The position numbers and the translations under genes are program-made. The notes beneath the pieces are model-generated. The model did no database searches. It was given only the letters and a program-made list of their open reading frames with translations, and was not told where the DNA came from. A stretch of 64,000 nt of DNA from Rhodoferax bucti. GTDB taxonomy: Bacteria > Pseudomonadota > Gammaproteobacteria > Burkholderiales > Burkholderiaceae_C. The stretch covers positions 372,001 to 436,000 of the forward strand of contig NZ_VAHD01000001.1 in the NCBI RefSeq assembly GCF_005876985.1, in the 5' to 3' direction. Below, piece by piece: positions 45,457-55,575 of the stretch. Every line of letters starts with the position of its first letter. Position 1 is the first letter of the stretch.

Positions 45457-46443
45457 ATGCAAGCCCTACTTGACCCTGCGATCTTGTTTTTCCTGCTCGG
45501 CGTATCTGCCGGTTTTTTGAAGTCCAACCTGGAAGTACCACCGCAAATTTCGCGCTTTTTAGCGCTGTATCTGTTGATGGCGCTGGGCCTTAAAGGCGGG
45601 TTTGCACTGGCCAAATCAGGTTTTACAGCGGAGGTTGGGCTGACTTTGGCGCTTGCCCTGCTTCTCGCGGTGCTGATCCCCGCCCTGGGCTATGTGTTGC
45701 TCCGCAGGCTCTTACAGCCATTTGATGCGGCGGCGGTTGCTGCAACCTATGGCTCGGTCAGCGCGGTCACTTTCATTACAGCGGTGCAGTACATGGAAAA
45801 CCAAGGCTTAGCCTTCGGTGGTCACATGGCCGCCGCCATGGCCCTGATGGAGTCACCCGCCATCATCTTTGCGATCGCGATCGCCGCGCGGGTGCGCAAG
45901 CAATTCAACAATCCACAGGGGGGGTCGCCGAGCCTTACGAAGCCGACAAGTGCAACGTCCCTGCTCCACGAATCATTGACCGACGGCGCGCAATTTCTGC
46001 TGTTGGGCTCCATGCTGATCGGCTTGCTCACGGGGCAGGAAGGAAAGCTGGCAATGGAGCCATTCACCGGTCAACTTTTCAAGGGAATGCTGGCGTTCTT
46101 CCTGCTGGACATGGGATTGAGCGCTGCGCGCAACCTACCCAAACTCAAAGGACAAACACCCTGGATTTATGCCTACGCGATCGCCGCGCCCTTACTGCAT
46201 GCCTGCCTCGCGTTTGGCCTGGCACGCCTCTTCCAACTGCCACCCGGCGACATGGCACTCTTGATGGTGTTGGCCGCTAGCGCATCCTATATCGCAGTGC
46301 CTGCCGTATTGAAACACTCCATGCCGGAGGCGAATGCTGCGCTTTACTTTGGCATGTCCCTCGGAATCACGCTACCGCTCAACTTGGTAGTGGGAATTCC
46401 TCTTTACGTTGGCGTGGCATTTAGGACACTGGGCCCATGGTGA
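45457..46443 (+). CDS. sbtA: Sodium-dependent bicarbonate transporter, SbtA family
   Basis: A 328-residue inner-membrane protein with about ten helices. The N-terminus LLDPAILFFLLGVSAGFLKSNLEVPPQISRFLALYL-like segment (key points: FFLLG, GFLKSNLEVP) and ALGLKGG are characteristic of SbtA/DUF897; YGSVSAVTFITAVQYME holds the conserved substrate-site region. It imports HCO3- with Na+. No PII-like SbtB gene follows, unlike in cyanobacteria. The gene is lower in GC than most neighbours. Divergent to the CmpR-like LysR gene, which probably controls it. Confidence 0.88.
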   Translation: MQALLDPAILFFLLGVSAGFLKSNLEVPPQISRFLALYLLMALGLKGGFALAKSGFTAEVGLTLALALLLAVLIPALGYVLLRRLLQPFDAAAVAATYGSVSAVTFITAVQYMENQGLAFGGHMAAAMALMESPAIIFAIAIAARVRKQFNNPQGGSPSLTKPTSATSLLHESLTDGAQFLLLGSMLIGLLTGQEGKLAMEPFTGQLFKGMLAFFLLDMGLSAARNLPKLKGQTPWIYAYAIAAPLLHACLAFGLARLFQLPPGDMALLMVLAASASYIAVPAVLKHSMPEANAALYFGMSLGITLPLNLVVGIPLYVGVAFRTLGPW

Positions 46444-46486
46444 TGCCAGCGGGGTGACCTTCGGGCTCAGAACCAAAGGTAGAAAC

Positions 46487-46517
46487 AAAAAAGGCTCACC
46501 GAAGTGAGCCTTTTTTG
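46487..46517. terminator. Bidirectional rho-independent terminator
   Basis: A seven-base GGCTCAC/GTGAGCC stem (46493-46510) has an A-run before it and a T-run after it. It ends sbtA on the plus strand and tRNA-fMet on the minus strand; read on the minus strand the loop is the very stable C(TTCG)G tetraloop. Confidence 0.9.
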
Positions 46518-46538
46518 TAGTGATACATCACATTTTTT

Positions 46539-46615
<77 letters not shown>

Positions 46616-46619
46616 TCAA

Positions 46620-46656
46620 GAACTAAATTATAACCTATTAAACCTTGGCTTCTTCA
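46620..46656 (-). promoter_or_regulatory. Promoter for tRNA-fMet at the rplQ 3' end
   Basis: A perfect -10 box TATAAT lies at 46632-46627 on the minus strand, 11 bases before the mature tRNA start. The -35 region falls inside the last codons of rplQ and is weak (TGAAGA at 18 bases). A start about five bases before the tRNA would fit. Read-through from the ribosomal operon is also possible. Confidence 0.6.
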
Positions 46657-47033
46657 GAAGTTGTAGAAACTTCTTCACCCCGATCAACCAGCTCAACCAA
46701 GGCCATAGGCGCATTGTCACCAACGCGGAAACCCATCTTCAAAATACGCGTGTAACCACCTGGGCGTGCATTGAAGCGAGGGCCCAGCACGTCGAACAAC
46801 TTGGTAACGCTATCGCGGTCACGCAAACGGTCAAATGCCAAACGACGGTTAGCCACAGTGGCTTCTTTAGCCAAAGTGATCATGGGCTCCACTACACGGC
46901 GCAATTCCTTGGCCTTAGGTACAGTGGTTTTGATGACTTCGTGCTCAATCAACGAGTTCATCATGTTGCGCAACATAGCCAAGCGGTGTGAGCTAGTGCG
47001 ATTTAATTTACGAAGACCGTGTCCGTGGCGCAT
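46638..47033 (-). CDS. rplQ: 50S ribosomal protein L17
   Basis: A 131-residue protein of the large subunit, lining the exit-tunnel side. [20 protein letters not shown] and the block [20 protein letters not shown] are invariant L17 features. Its last ~15 residues are acidic ([12 protein letters not shown]). It is the last gene of the minus-strand alpha operon (rpsM-rpsK-rpsD-rpoA-rplQ), 84 bases after rpoA. Confidence 0.97.
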   Translation of the reverse strand: MRHGHGLRKLNRTSSHRLAMLRNMMNSLIEHEVIKTTVPKAKELRRVVEPMITLAKEATVANRRLAFDRLRDRDSVTKLFDVLGPRFNARPGGYTRILKMGFRVGDNAPMALVELVDRGEEVSTTSEEAKV

Positions 47034-47117
47034 GTTAATTTCCTTCAGTTTTATAAAAAGGCAGCCGTATCAGGTACTGCCCTTGGCACGGAACCCTGTG
47101 ACGGGTTCAATCATGTA

Positions 47118-48107
47118 TTAACGCTTTTCCAAAGAAGCTGGGGGCCAGCTTTCCAGCTTCATGCCCAGAGTCAGACCGCGAGAGGCCAACACTTCCTTGA
47201 TTTCATTCAGAGACTTGCGACCCAAATTAGGCGTCTTCAAGAGCTCGTTTTCAGTACGCTGGATCAGATCACCGATGTAGTAGATGTTCTCAGCCTTCAA
47301 GCAGTTCGCAGAACGTACTGTGAGCTCCAACTCATCAACGGGGCGCAACAAGATGGGATCAAACTGGGTGTTACCACGCGGAGCGGGCGCAGTGAATGCA
47401 TCCAACTCACTACCTTCCAACTGCGCGAATACTGCCAGCTGCTCCACCAAGATTTTAGCCGAGGCGCGAACTGCATCTTCAGCGGTCACTGCACCGTTGG
47501 TTTCAATTTCGACCACCAACTTGTCCAAATCTGTCCGCTGCTCAACACGAGCACTCTCAACGGTGTAGCTTACGCGACGAACCGGTGAAAAAGAGGCATC
47601 GAGAATGATGCGGCCAATGGACTTGTTAGGCTCATCCGCGTAACGGCGCATGCTACCGGGCACGTAACCACGACCCTTTTCAACCTTGATTTGCATATCC
47701 AGCTTGCCGCCGTGCGACAAGTTGGCGATGACATGATCAGGATTGATGATCTCGACATCGTGCGGCGTCTGGATATCAGCGGCTGTAACGACACCTTCGG
47801 TGTCCTTGCGCAAGCTCAGTGTCACTTCTTCACGGTTGTGCAACTTAAAGACCACGCCTTTAAGGTTCAGCAAAATGTTCACCACATCTTCTTGCACACC
47901 ATCGATAGAAGAATACTCATGCAGCACGCCCGCAATTGTTACCTCAGTCGCAGCGAAGCCTGGCATAGACGACAACAGCACACGGCGCAATGCGTTACCG
48001 AGTGTGTGGCCATATCCGCGCTCAAACGGCTCCAATGCAACTTTGGCACGATTTTGGCCAAGTTGCTCAACGCTGATCGACTTAGGCTTCAACAAATTGT
48101 TTTGCAT
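47118..48107 (-). CDS. rpoA: RNA polymerase alpha subunit
   Basis: A 329-residue subunit. The N-terminal assembly domain has [21 protein letters not shown] and [13 protein letters not shown]. The C-terminal domain (~250-315) has [23 protein letters not shown] and [19 protein letters not shown], the DNA- and activator-contacting part. It lies between rpsD and rplQ as in E. coli. Confidence 0.98.
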   Translation of the reverse strand: MQNNLLKPKSISVEQLGQNRAKVALEPFERGYGHTLGNALRRVLLSSMPGFAATEVTIAGVLHEYSSIDGVQEDVVNILLNLKGVVFKLHNREEVTLSLRKDTEGVVTAADIQTPHDVEIINPDHVIANLSHGGKLDMQIKVEKGRGYVPGSMRRYADEPNKSIGRIILDASFSPVRRVSYTVESARVEQRTDLDKLVVEIETNGAVTAEDAVRASAKILVEQLAVFAQLEGSELDAFTAPAPRGNTQFDPILLRPVDELELTVRSANCLKAENIYYIGDLIQRTENELLKTPNLGRKSLNEIKEVLASRGLTLGMKLESWPPASLEKR

Positions 48108-48161
48108 GCAGACTTCCTCTCAATACCCCCGACTCGTTACATCGGTAAGGCTGGTGAAGTA

Positions 48162-48189
48162 CCTTTGCCGCAGTGCCCCGCAGCAAAGG
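48162..48189 (-). other. Small hairpin in the rpsD-rpoA spacer
   Basis: CCTTTGC and GCAAAGG (seven bases each) flank a 14-base loop in the 106-base gap between rpsD and rpoA. There is no T-run. It could be a processing or pause site; I have no further evidence. Confidence 0.4.
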
Positions 48190-48213
48190 AACGATTACAA
48201 AAACCCGAAACGA

Positions 48214-48837
48214 TTAGCGGGAATACAACTCAACGATCAGAGATTCGTTGATGTCAGCACCGAACTGGTCACGGTCAGGAACAGACTTGAAAGTGCCTTC
48301 GGCCTTTTCAACATTCACCTCAACCCAAGCTGGCAAACCTACTTGTTGGGCCAGCTGAAGCGCTTCAGCGATACGGTTCTGCTTTTTGGACTTCTCACGC
48401 ACAGCAATCACGTCACCAGCCTTGACCATGTAGGAAGGAATGTTGACAGGGCTACCGTTCACGGTAATTGCCTTGTGGGAAACCAATTGACGAGATTCAG
48501 CACGTGTGGAGCCGAAACCCATACGGTAAACCACGTTATCCAAACGGGACTCCAGCAGAACCATCAAGTTAGCGCCGGTGTTACCACGGCGACGATCTGC
48601 TTCGGCAAAGTAACGGCGGAACTGACGCTCCAAAACACCGTACATACGCTTAACTTTTTGCTTTTCACGCAATTGCAGACCGTAGTCCGACGTACGCGCA
48701 CCTGAAGTGCGGCCGTGCTGGCCTGGCTTGGAATCAAATTTAGCCTTGTCTGCAATAGAACGACGAGCGCTCTTCAGGAACAAGTCTGTGCCTTCGCGGC
48801 GGGATAGTTTGGCCTTAGGGCCGAGGTAACGTGCCAC
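48214..48837 (-). CDS. rpsD: 30S ribosomal protein S4
   Basis: A 207-residue 16S-rRNA-binding assembly protein. Start [22 protein letters not shown]4 domain around 95-160 with [25 protein letters not shown] and the [13 protein letters not shown] loop. It normally represses the alpha operon translationally. It is the non-zinc form; no Cys cluster is at the N-terminus. Confidence 0.98.
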   Translation of the reverse strand: MARYLGPKAKLSRREGTDLFLKSARRSIADKAKFDSKPGQHGRTSGARTSDYGLQLREKQKVKRMYGVLERQFRRYFAEADRRRGNTGANLMVLLESRLDNVVYRMGFGSTRAESRQLVSHKAITVNGSPVNIPSYMVKAGDVIAVREKSKKQNRIAEALQLAQQVGLPAWVEVNVEKAEGTFKSVPDRDQFGADINESLIVELYSR

Positions 48838-48918
48838 TTGATCTTCCTTTTATGTCATCTAACGCGTAGAAACGCGCGAGCCACCAACAAAAGTTGGTGG
48901 CGGTGGGCTTGGGTTAAA

Positions 48919-49323
48919 TTAAATACGGCGACGCTTTTGAGGGCGGCAACCGTTGTGCGGCACGGGGGTAACGTCAGCAATCATGTTGATGCGGATACCC
49001 AGTGCTGCCAAGGCACGAACCGACGACTCGCGACCTGGACCTGGGCCCTTGATCTCGACGTCCAAATTCTTAATGCCTTGTTCCAGAGCTGCACGCCCAG
49101 CCACTTCAGAAGCAACTTGCGCTGCAAATGGAGTGGACTTGCGAGAGCCCTTGAAACCTTGACCACCAGAAGAAGCCCAAGACAATGCATTGCCTTGGCG
49201 GTCTGTGATGGTGATGATGGTGTTGTTAAAAGAAGCGTGCACGTGAGCGATGCCATCGGCAACGTTCTTGCGAACCTTCTTGCGAACGCGCTGAGCTGCG
49301 TTATTAGCGGGAGCCTTTGCCAT
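48919..49323 (-). CDS. rpsK: 30S ribosomal protein S11
   Basis: A 134-residue platform protein. It has the conserved [21 protein letters not shown] and the C-terminal [17 protein letters not shown] with its basic tail. It lies 19 bases after rpsM. Confidence 0.98.
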   Translation of the reverse strand: MAKAPANNAAQRVRKKVRKNVADGIAHVHASFNNTIITITDRQGNALSWASSGGQGFKGSRKSTPFAAQVASEVAGRAALEQGIKNLDVEIKGPGPGRESSVRALAALGIRINMIADVTPVPHNGCRPQKRRRI

Positions 49324-49342
49324 AGTGGTCTCTCAATCCCTA

Positions 49343-49708
49343 TTATTTCTTCAAGGACGCAGCTGCCTTACGAGGGCCTTTGCGTGTGCGTGCGTTTGTG
49401 CGAGTACGTTGACCACGCATCGGCAAGCCGCGGCGGTGACGGAATCCGCGGTAGCAACCAATGTCCATCAAACGCTTGATGTTCATGGTGGTCTCACGGC
49501 GCAAATCACCCTCAATTGTAAACTGAGCGATTTGGTCGCGAATTTTTTCAAGATCGGAGTCAGTCAAGTCTTTGACCTTCTTCGAATATGCGATGCCACA
49601 GGCCTCACAGATCTTGCGTGCGCGGGTGCGTCCGATACCAAAAATAGCGGTCAGGCCAATTTCGGAATGTTGGTGCGGCGGAATGTTGATGCCAGCGATA
49701 CGTGCCAT
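49343..49708 (-). CDS. rpsM: 30S ribosomal protein S13
   Basis: A 121-residue head protein contacting the P-site tRNA. It starts [21 protein letters not shown] and ends in a basic tail ([25 protein letters not shown]). It follows rpmJ by 24 bases and opens the alpha-operon part. Confidence 0.98.
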   Translation of the reverse strand: MARIAGINIPPHQHSEIGLTAIFGIGRTRARKICEACGIAYSKKVKDLTDSDLEKIRDQIAQFTIEGDLRRETTMNIKRLMDIGCYRGFRHRRGLPMRGQRTRTNARTRKGPRKAAASLKK

Positions 49709-49732
49709 TTTCGTCCTCTAAAACTCTTGCAA

Positions 49733-49846
49733 TTAACCCTGACGCTGCTTGTGGCGTGGATCTGTACAGATCACGCGCACAACGCCCTTGCGTCGGATGA
49801 TTTTGCAGTTGCGGCAAATTTTCTTGACCGAAGCCGAAACTTTCAT
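49733..49846 (-). CDS. rpmJ: 50S ribosomal protein L36
   Basis: A 37-residue protein, [19 protein letters not shown] to HKQRQG. Cys11, Cys14, Cys27 and His32 form the zinc site, so this is the zinc-binding (C+) form. It lies directly between secY and rpsM. The usual betaproteobacterial neighbour infA is not present in the 130-base gap to secY. Confidence 0.96.
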   Translation of the reverse strand: MKVSASVKKICRNCKIIRRKGVVRVICTDPRHKQRQG

Positions 49847-49976
49847 TTTCTTCTCCTAAAACTCTTCGCTTCGTTCCGACTTTGAATCGCGCGGAACATG
49901 CGCTCTAACTTGCTATCAAAACGAAGCTCGACCTGGTTATCCAGTCCGCGCCCATTTACCCGATGACTTGCTTGAA

Positions 49977-51287
49977 TCAAGAAGCCTTGAAATTCGCCTT
50001 CTTCAGTAGCGACTCATACTGCTGCGACATCATGTAGTTCTGAACCTGAGCCATGAAATCCATAGTGACAACAACAATAATCAACAGCGAAGTCCCACCG
50101 AAGTAAAACGGAACGTTGTACTTCAATATCAAGAACTCAGGCAGCAAACACACAAAAGTGATGTAAATCGCACCAGCCAGAGTCAGGCGTACCAAAATCT
50201 TGTCGATGTATTTAGCAGTCTGATCACCAGGCCGAATGCCCGGAATGAACGCACCGCTTTTCTTCAGGTTGTCCGCAGTTTCTCGGCTGTTGAACACCAA
50301 CGCCGTGTAGAAAAAGCAGAAAAACACGATTGCCGCTGCGTACAGCATCACGTAAACAGGTTGTCCAGGGCTCAAAGTGCTGGCAATGTCCTTCAACCAG
50401 CGCATCGATTCCCCCGTGCTGAACCAATTAGCGATAGTTGCAGGCAACAATATGATCGAAGACGCAAAAATCGGAGGAATCACACCAGCCATATTGAGCT
50501 TCAGCGGCAGATGGGACGATTGTCCGCCATACACCTTGTTGCCCACCTGACGACGTGCATAGTTCACCAAAATTTTGCGTTGCCCGCGCTCAACGAATAC
50601 GACGAAGTAAGTTACCAGAGCAACAACAATCACGATCAGCAAAGCCACAATGATGCTCATCGAACCAGTACGAACCAGCTCCAATAAACCACCAATTGCA
50701 TTTGGCAAACCGGCCGCAATTCCGCCGAAAATTAGTATCGAAATACCGTTTCCGAGGCCGCGCTCTGTAATCTGCTCACCCAACCACATCAAGAACATGG
50801 TTCCTGCGGTCAACGTAACGATGGTTGTCATCCGGAAACCGAAACCTGGAGCAATCACCAATCCGGCAGACGCTTCCAACGCAACAGCAATACCCAACGA
50901 CTGGAACAAAGCCAAACCTAAGGTACCGTAGCGTGTGTACTGCGTAATCTTACGACGACCGCCCTCACCTTCCTTCTTCAACTGCTCAAAAGCCGGCAAC
51001 ACATAGGTCAGCAGCTGCATGATGATCGAAGCAGAAATGTAGGGCATGATGCCCAACGCAAAGATCGTGAACCGGGATAAAGCTCCGCCAGAGAACATAT
51101 TGAACAAACTCAATATGCCGCCTTGCTGACCTTTGAACAGTTGCTGTAATTGGGCGGGATCAATGCCAGGAACAGGTATGTGTGCTCCTAGGCGATAGAC
51201 CACCAGCGCCAACAACAGGAAAACAAGTCGACGACGCAGGTCGCCGAACTTGCCTGCCTTGGCTGTTTGAGCTGCGGTAGTTGCCAC
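49977..51287 (-). CDS. secY: Protein translocase subunit SecY
   Basis: A 436-residue, ten-helix channel protein of the Sec system. It has the plug region ([21 protein letters not shown]), [20 protein letters not shown] and the C5 loop basic segment ([21 protein letters not shown], with key Arg residues). It lies in the spc operon between rplO and rpmJ, as in most bacteria. Confidence 0.97.
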   Translation of the reverse strand: MATTAAQTAKAGKFGDLRRRLVFLLLALVVYRLGAHIPVPGIDPAQLQQLFKGQQGGILSLFNMFSGGALSRFTIFALGIMPYISASIIMQLLTYVLPAFEQLKKEGEGGRRKITQYTRYGTLGLALFQSLGIAVALEASAGLVIAPGFGFRMTTIVTLTAGTMFLMWLGEQITERGLGNGISILIFGGIAAGLPNAIGGLLELVRTGSMSIIVALLIVIVVALVTYFVVFVERGQRKILVNYARRQVGNKVYGGQSSHLPLKLNMAGVIPPIFASSIILLPATIANWFSTGESMRWLKDIASTLSPGQPVYVMLYAAAIVFFCFFYTALVFNSRETADNLKKSGAFIPGIRPGDQTAKYIDKILVRLTLAGAIYITFVCLLPEFLILKYNVPFYFGGTSLLIIVVVTMDFMAQVQNYMMSQQYESLLKKANFKAS

Positions 51288-51310
51288 TCGATTACTTTCG
51301 CAAAACCAAG

Positions 51311-51742
51311 TTAAGCGACAACGCCACCGGCAGCTTCGATAGCAACCTTAGCAGCAGCAGTTGCACCAATACCACTCAATTTCACTGCTTTAGTGATCGA
51401 GCCCGTATTGATAACTTTCACCACCTTGGCCAATTCGCCGACTGCGCCAGCTTGCTTCAAAGCAACCAAGTTGATTTCTGCCAAACCCAGTGCTTCCAAG
51501 GCTGTCAAAGTGATTTCTGCGTTGAACTTCAGCAGATGTGACTTGAAACCACGCTTGGGCAAACGGCGATGCATAGGCATTTGACCGCCTTCAAAGCCAA
51601 CCTTGTGGTAGCCACCAGAGCGGGACTTTTGACCTTTGTGACCACGGCCAGCAGTTTTACCCAGACCAGAGCCGATACCACGGCCAACACGGCGCTTGGC
51701 GTGCTTGGCACCGTCAGCGGGCTTGATGTTATTCAGTTCCAT
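51311..51742 (-). CDS. rplO: 50S ribosomal protein L15
   Basis: A 143-residue protein. The N-terminal [20 protein letters not shown] and the glycine-rich [21 protein letters not shown] are diagnostic. Two ATG codons are adjacent; the second (51742) has the better distance to an AGAGG site and matches the family start. Confidence 0.96.
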   Translation of the reverse strand: MELNNIKPADGAKHAKRRVGRGIGSGLGKTAGRGHKGQKSRSGGYHKVGFEGGQMPMHRRLPKRGFKSHLLKFNAEITLTALEALGLAEINLVALKQAGAVGELAKVVKVINTGSITKAVKLSGIGATAAAKVAIEAAGGVVA

Positions 51743-51752
51743 CATTGACCTC

Positions 51753-51935
51753 TTACAGTACCTTGATCAGGTAGCTGATCTTGTTAATCATGCCGCGCAC
51801 AGCAGGCGTATCCTGCAATTCGCTCACACTGTTGAGCTTGCGCAGACCCAATCCACGCACTGTGGCGCGGTGGGACTCTTTCGTTCCAATTGGGCTACGC
51901 ACCAACTGAATCTTCACAGTTTGTTGTGTTGTCAT
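51753..51935 (-). CDS. rpmD: 50S ribosomal protein L30
   Basis: A 60-residue protein with [20 protein letters not shown] and [21 protein letters not shown], the complete L30 core. It lies between rpsE and rplO. Confidence 0.96.
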   Translation of the reverse strand: MTTQQTVKIQLVRSPIGTKESHRATVRGLGLRKLNSVSELQDTPAVRGMINKISYLIKVL

Positions 51936-51950
51936 TCTTGAAGTCCCCGA

Positions 51951-52475
51951 TTAAGCGAAGATTTCTTCAACTGTCTTGCCACGCTTGGCTGCAACTTCTG
52001 CAGGTGTCGTAGACACAGACAGGGCATCCAGGGTTGCACGAACCATGTTGTAAGGGTTAGAGGAACCATGGCTCTTTGCCACGATATCTGTGATGCCCAC
52101 AACTTCGAAAACAGCGCGCATGGGACCACCAGCAATGATGCCAGTACCCTTTGGAGCAGGCGCCATCATGACGCTTGCCGCACCGTGGTGGCCCATCACC
52201 TTGTGGTGAATAGAGCCGTTTTTCAAAGTTACTTTGATCATGTTGCGACGGGCTTCTTCCATGGCTTTCTGCACTGCTGCAGGAACTTCCTTGGATTTGC
52301 CTTTACCCATGCCGATACGACCTTCACCGTCACCAACCACAGTCAGTGCAGCGAAACCGAGAATACGGCCACCCTTCACGACTTTAGTCACGCGGTTGAT
52401 CGCGATCATTTTTTCACGCAGACCGTCCTCAGGACCCTCGGCCTTACCTTGCATTTTTGCTTGAACTTTAGCCAT
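51951..52475 (-). CDS. rpsE: 30S ribosomal protein S5
   Basis: A 174-residue protein. The double-stranded RNA-binding half has [21 protein letters not shown], and the second half has [21 protein letters not shown] and [19 protein letters not shown]. The gene is normal in length and lies 17 bases after rplR. Confidence 0.97.
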   Translation of the reverse strand: MAKVQAKMQGKAEGPEDGLREKMIAINRVTKVVKGGRILGFAALTVVGDGEGRIGMGKGKSKEVPAAVQKAMEEARRNMIKVTLKNGSIHHKVMGHHGAASVMMAPAPKGTGIIAGGPMRAVFEVVGITDIVAKSHGSSNPYNMVRATLDALSVSTTPAEVAAKRGKTVEEIFA

Positions 52476-52492
52476 CTTAATTTCCGATCTGC

Positions 52493-52858
52493 TTAGAACT
52501 GCAAGCCAGCTTCACGCGCGGCATCTGCCAACGCCTTGACGCGGCCGTGGTAGGCGAAACCGGAGCGGTCAAACGCCACTTTGTCGATGCCGGCAGCTTT
52601 CGCCTTTTCGGCGACACGCTTACCAATGATCTGGGCTGCAGCCACATTGCCGCCTTTACCAGTTGCACCCAAAGACTTACGAACTTCTGCTTCAGCAGTC
52701 GATGCGCAAGCAATGACCTTGCCGCCGTCGCCAGAGATAACACTGGCGTAGATGTGCAAGTTGGTGCGTGTAACGGTCAGGCGTGCGACGCCTTGCGTTG
52801 CAATACGGATTCGGGTCTGACGTGCCCGACGAAGACGCTGCTCTTTTTTGGTCAACAT
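52493..52858 (-). CDS. rplR: 50S ribosomal protein L18
   Basis: A 121-residue 5S-rRNA-binding protein. The basic start ([18 protein letters not shown]) and the block [21 protein letters not shown], then [20 protein letters not shown] identify it. Confidence 0.97.
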   Translation of the reverse strand: MLTKKEQRLRRARQTRIRIATQGVARLTVTRTNLHIYASVISGDGGKVIACASTAEAEVRKSLGATGKGGNVAAAQIIGKRVAEKAKAAGIDKVAFDRSGFAYHGRVKALADAAREAGLQF

Positions 52859-52869
52859 GTTGCAGCTCC

Positions 52870-53403
52870 TTATTTCTTCTTCGTTTCTTTGATCGTGATC
52901 TTCTCATCCGCATAACGGATGCCCTTGCCCTTGTAAGGCTCTGGGGGACGAATCGCACGGATCTCAGCGGCGATCTGACCTACGCGTTGGCGGTCAGCAC
53001 CTTTGATCAAGATTTCAGTAGGAGTGGGAGTAGCCACAGAAATACCAGTGGGCATTTCCAGGTTCACAGGGTGCGAGTAACCAACAGCCAAGTTCAACTT
53101 GGTGCCTGTAGCTTGCGCCTTGTAGCCCACACCAATCAGGCTCAGCTTGCGCTCAAAGCCCTTGGTTACACCAACTACCATGTTGTTGACCAACTGGCGG
53201 ATAGTGCCAGTCATTGCGTCAGCTTCACGAGAGTCGTTAGCAGGTTGGAAGCTGAGCTTGCCAGCTTCATTTTGAATATTCACCAGGCTGTTTTGAGCCA
53301 GTTGCAGAGTGCCGCCAGCGCCCTTCACGCTGATTTGGTCAGCTTTGATGGACACTTCAACACCTGCAGGTACGGTGACGGGGAGTTTGCCTACGCGGGA
53401 CAT
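52870..53403 (-). CDS. rplF: 50S ribosomal protein L6
   Basis: A 177-residue protein made of two similar halves. It has [19 protein letters not shown], the [19 protein letters not shown] stretch and the C-terminal [14 protein letters not shown] motif. It lies 20 bases after rpsH. Confidence 0.97.
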   Translation of the reverse strand: MSRVGKLPVTVPAGVEVSIKADQISVKGAGGTLQLAQNSLVNIQNEAGKLSFQPANDSREADAMTGTIRQLVNNMVVGVTKGFERKLSLIGVGYKAQATGTKLNLAVGYSHPVNLEMPTGISVATPTPTEILIKGADRQRVGQIAAEIRAIRPPEPYKGKGIRYADEKITIKETKKK

Positions 53404-53423
53404 TGTTTCTTACTCCTGTAGCG

Positions 53424-53819
53424 TTAAGCGACGTAGCACAGCACTTCGCCACCGATACCGGAAGCGCGCGCTTTGCGATCTGTCATAACACCCTGGGGTG
53501 TAGTCACGATGGCAACGCCCAAGCCGTTTTGAACTTGGGGAATGGCATCGCTGCCGCGGTAGACGCGCAGGCCGGGACGGCTCACGCGCTCAATACGCTC
53601 AATCACAGGGCGACCGGCGTAGTATTTCAAAGCGATTTGCAATTCAGATTTACCGTCTTCGGTAGAAACCTTGAAACCGTCGATGTAGCCTTCGTCTTTC
53701 AACACTTGTGCGATCGCAATCTTCACTTTGGAAGAAGGCACGGAAACAGTTGTCTTAGCAACCATTTGTGCATTGCGGATGCGTGTCAACAGATCGGCGA
53801 TGGGATCACTCATGCTCAT
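53424..53819 (-). CDS. rpsH: 30S ribosomal protein S8
   Basis: A 131-residue protein. It starts [19 protein letters not shown] and ends with [20 protein letters not shown] and GGEVLCYVA, the conserved S8 C-terminus. S8 is the translational repressor of the spc operon in E. coli. Confidence 0.97.
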   Translation of the reverse strand: MSMSDPIADLLTRIRNAQMVAKTTVSVPSSKVKIAIAQVLKDEGYIDGFKVSTEDGKSELQIALKYYAGRPVIERIERVSRPGLRVYRGSDAIPQVQNGLGVAIVTTPQGVMTDRKARASGIGGEVLCYVA

Positions 53820-53837
53820 GTTTAGTTCTCCTATCGC

Positions 53838-54143
53838 TTACCAGCTGGCCTTGGTAATGCCAGGAATTTCTCCGGCAAAAGCCATTTCACGAATCTTCGC
53901 ACGACCCAGACCAAAATGCTGGAACGTTCCACGGGGACGACCCGTGATGGAGCAGCGGTTACGCTGGCGAGTGGGGTTTGCATTGCGGGGCAACTTTTGC
54001 AGACCTAGACGGGCTGCCGCACGTTCTTCGTCAGAACGTTTTGCATCACCTGCGATGGCCTTCAGTTCCGCATATTTTTTTGCGTACTTGGCAGCCAACT
54101 TATCACGTTTGAGCTCGCGCTCGATTAAAGCCATTTTAGCCAC
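53838..54143 (-). CDS. rpsN: 30S ribosomal protein S14, zinc-free form
   Basis: A 101-residue protein (the long C-minus form). The C-terminal block [18 protein letters not shown] lacks the CxxC pairs of the short zinc form. N-terminus [20 protein letters not shown] is typical. Confidence 0.97.
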   Translation of the reverse strand: MAKMALIERELKRDKLAAKYAKKYAELKAIAGDAKRSDEERAAARLGLQKLPRNANPTRQRNRCSITGRPRGTFQHFGLGRAKIREMAFAGEIPGITKASW

Positions 54144-54151
54144 AGGTCACC

Positions 54152-54691
54152 TCAGTTCTTGAACGGGAAACGGAAGCCGGCGAGCAGTGCCTTGCACTCT
54201 TCATCGGTCTTTGCCGTCGTGGTGATGCTGATATTGAGGCCGCGCAAGGCATCAACCTTGTCATATTCAATCTCAGGGAAAATGATCTGCTCTTTGACGC
54301 CGATGTTGTAGTTACCACGGCCATCAAAAGCGCGACCAGAAATACCACGGAAGTCACGGACGCGAGGCAAAGCCACGGTCACGAAACGATCCAGGAATTC
54401 GTACATCTGCACGCCGCGCAAAGTCACCATACAACCGATAGCCTGGCCTTCGCGGATCTTGAAACCAGCGATAGCTTTCTTGGACTTGGTCACCACGGGC
54501 TTCTGGCCAGCGATCTTGGTCAGGTCGGACACTGCGTGATCCATTACCTTCTTGTCGGCAACGGCTTCGCTTACACCCATGTTCAGGGTGATCTTGGTCA
54601 AACGTGGCACTTGCATAGGCGAGGTGTAGCCAAACTTGGCTGTCAACTCGGGCGCCACTTTTTCGCGGTAGTGTTGTTGTAGACGTGCCAT
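54152..54691 (-). CDS. rplE: 50S ribosomal protein L5
   Basis: A 179-residue 5S-rRNA-binding protein. Blocks [25 protein letters not shown] start, [21 protein letters not shown] and the C-terminal [20 protein letters not shown] are complete. Confidence 0.97.
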   Translation of the reverse strand: MARLQQHYREKVAPELTAKFGYTSPMQVPRLTKITLNMGVSEAVADKKVMDHAVSDLTKIAGQKPVVTKSKKAIAGFKIREGQAIGCMVTLRGVQMYEFLDRFVTVALPRVRDFRGISGRAFDGRGNYNIGVKEQIIFPEIEYDKVDALRGLNISITTTAKTDEECKALLAGFRFPFKN

Positions 54692-54693
54692 GG

Positions 54694-55014
54694 TTATGCC
54701 ACCTTGATTTCTTCGCCGCTGGACTTGTAAACGCGAACGCGTTTGCCGTCAGCCAGCACCTTGATACCAACACGGTCAGCCTTGCCGGTTGCCGCATTGA
54801 AGATGGCAACGTTGGACTGGTGAATAGGCATAGTCTTTTCAACGATGCCGCCGGTTGTGCCCTTCATGGGGTTTGGCTTGGTGTGCTTTTTCACCAAGTT
54901 GATGCCCTCGACGACTACGTGAGAGTCGTCAGCGCGCAAGGAGATCACTCCGCGCTTACCCTTATCGCGACCTGCGATAACGATGACTTCGTCGCCTTTG
55001 CGAATCTTGTTCAT
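54694..55014 (-). CDS. rplX: 50S ribosomal protein L24
   Basis: A 106-residue protein with the KOW motif near the start ([19 protein letters not shown]), which binds 23S rRNA early in assembly, and [19 protein letters not shown]. It lies 9 bases after rplN and 2 bases before rplE. Confidence 0.97.
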   Translation of the reverse strand: MNKIRKGDEVIVIAGRDKGKRGVISLRADDSHVVVEGINLVKKHTKPNPMKGTTGGIVEKTMPIHQSNVAIFNAATGKADRVGIKVLADGKRVRVYKSSGEEIKVA

Positions 55015-55023
55015 GGCGGGTCC

Positions 55024-55392
55024 TTACAAAACTTCAGGAGCCAAGGACACGATCTTCATGAACTTTTCAGTGCGCAATTCGCGGGTCACTGGTCCGAAGA
55101 TGCGGGTGCCAATAGGCTCCAACTTGGCGTTGAGCAACACAGCTGCGTTGCCGTCGAATTTCACCAAAGAACCGTCGCCACGGCGGATGCCCTTGGCAGT
55201 ACGAACCACTACAGCACTATAGACTTCGCCTTTTTTGACGCGTCCACGGGGAGCAGCTTCTTTGATGGAAACTTTGATGATGTCGCCGACGCTTGCATAG
55301 CGACGCTTCGACCCGCCCAGCACCTTGATGCAGAGAACGGATTTCGCGCCGGTGTTGTCGGCAACTTCCAGTCGAGATTCAGTTTGGATCAT
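55024..55392 (-). CDS. rplN: 50S ribosomal protein L14
   Basis: A 122-residue protein starting [20 protein letters not shown], the invariant L14 start, with [21 protein letters not shown] and [21 protein letters not shown]. It is the first gene of the spc operon here; an in-frame start at 55431 would add 13 residues not found in the family. The next gene upstream is glpD, not rpsQ. Confidence 0.97.
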   Translation of the reverse strand: MIQTESRLEVADNTGAKSVLCIKVLGGSKRRYASVGDIIKVSIKEAAPRGRVKKGEVYSAVVVRTAKGIRRGDGSLVKFDGNAAVLLNAKLEPIGTRIFGPVTRELRTEKFMKIVSLAPEVL

Positions 55393-55540
55393 TTCATTAT
55401 TCCCAACTTGCACCTGGAACTGCTTTGCCACACTGGCAACTACAAAACCAAGTCAGTCTTGGGCCCGCTATCCGTCGCACAAACCACTTGCACGATTTCT
55501 ATTTGGGCAGAACCTTCAGCTTTTTCAAGCGAAGCCCACT

Positions 55541-55569
55541 ATTGTGCCAGTACAACTTCCTGGCGTCAA
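55541..55569 (-). promoter_or_regulatory. Sigma-70 promoter of the spc operon
   Basis: On the minus strand TTGACG (55569-55564) is followed after exactly 17 bases by CACAAT (55546-55541). It begins 7 bases after the glpD stop and would start transcription about 140 bases before rplN, giving a long leader suited to S8-type control. Confidence 0.75.
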
Positions 55570-55575
55570 CTACTT

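Noticed and set aside
49885..49926. Possible further copy of the dispersed repeat between rpmJ and secY (GCGGAACATGCGC, GCTATCAAAACG)
   Set aside because: Only the ends resemble the element and the stem is not preserved; too weak to list.
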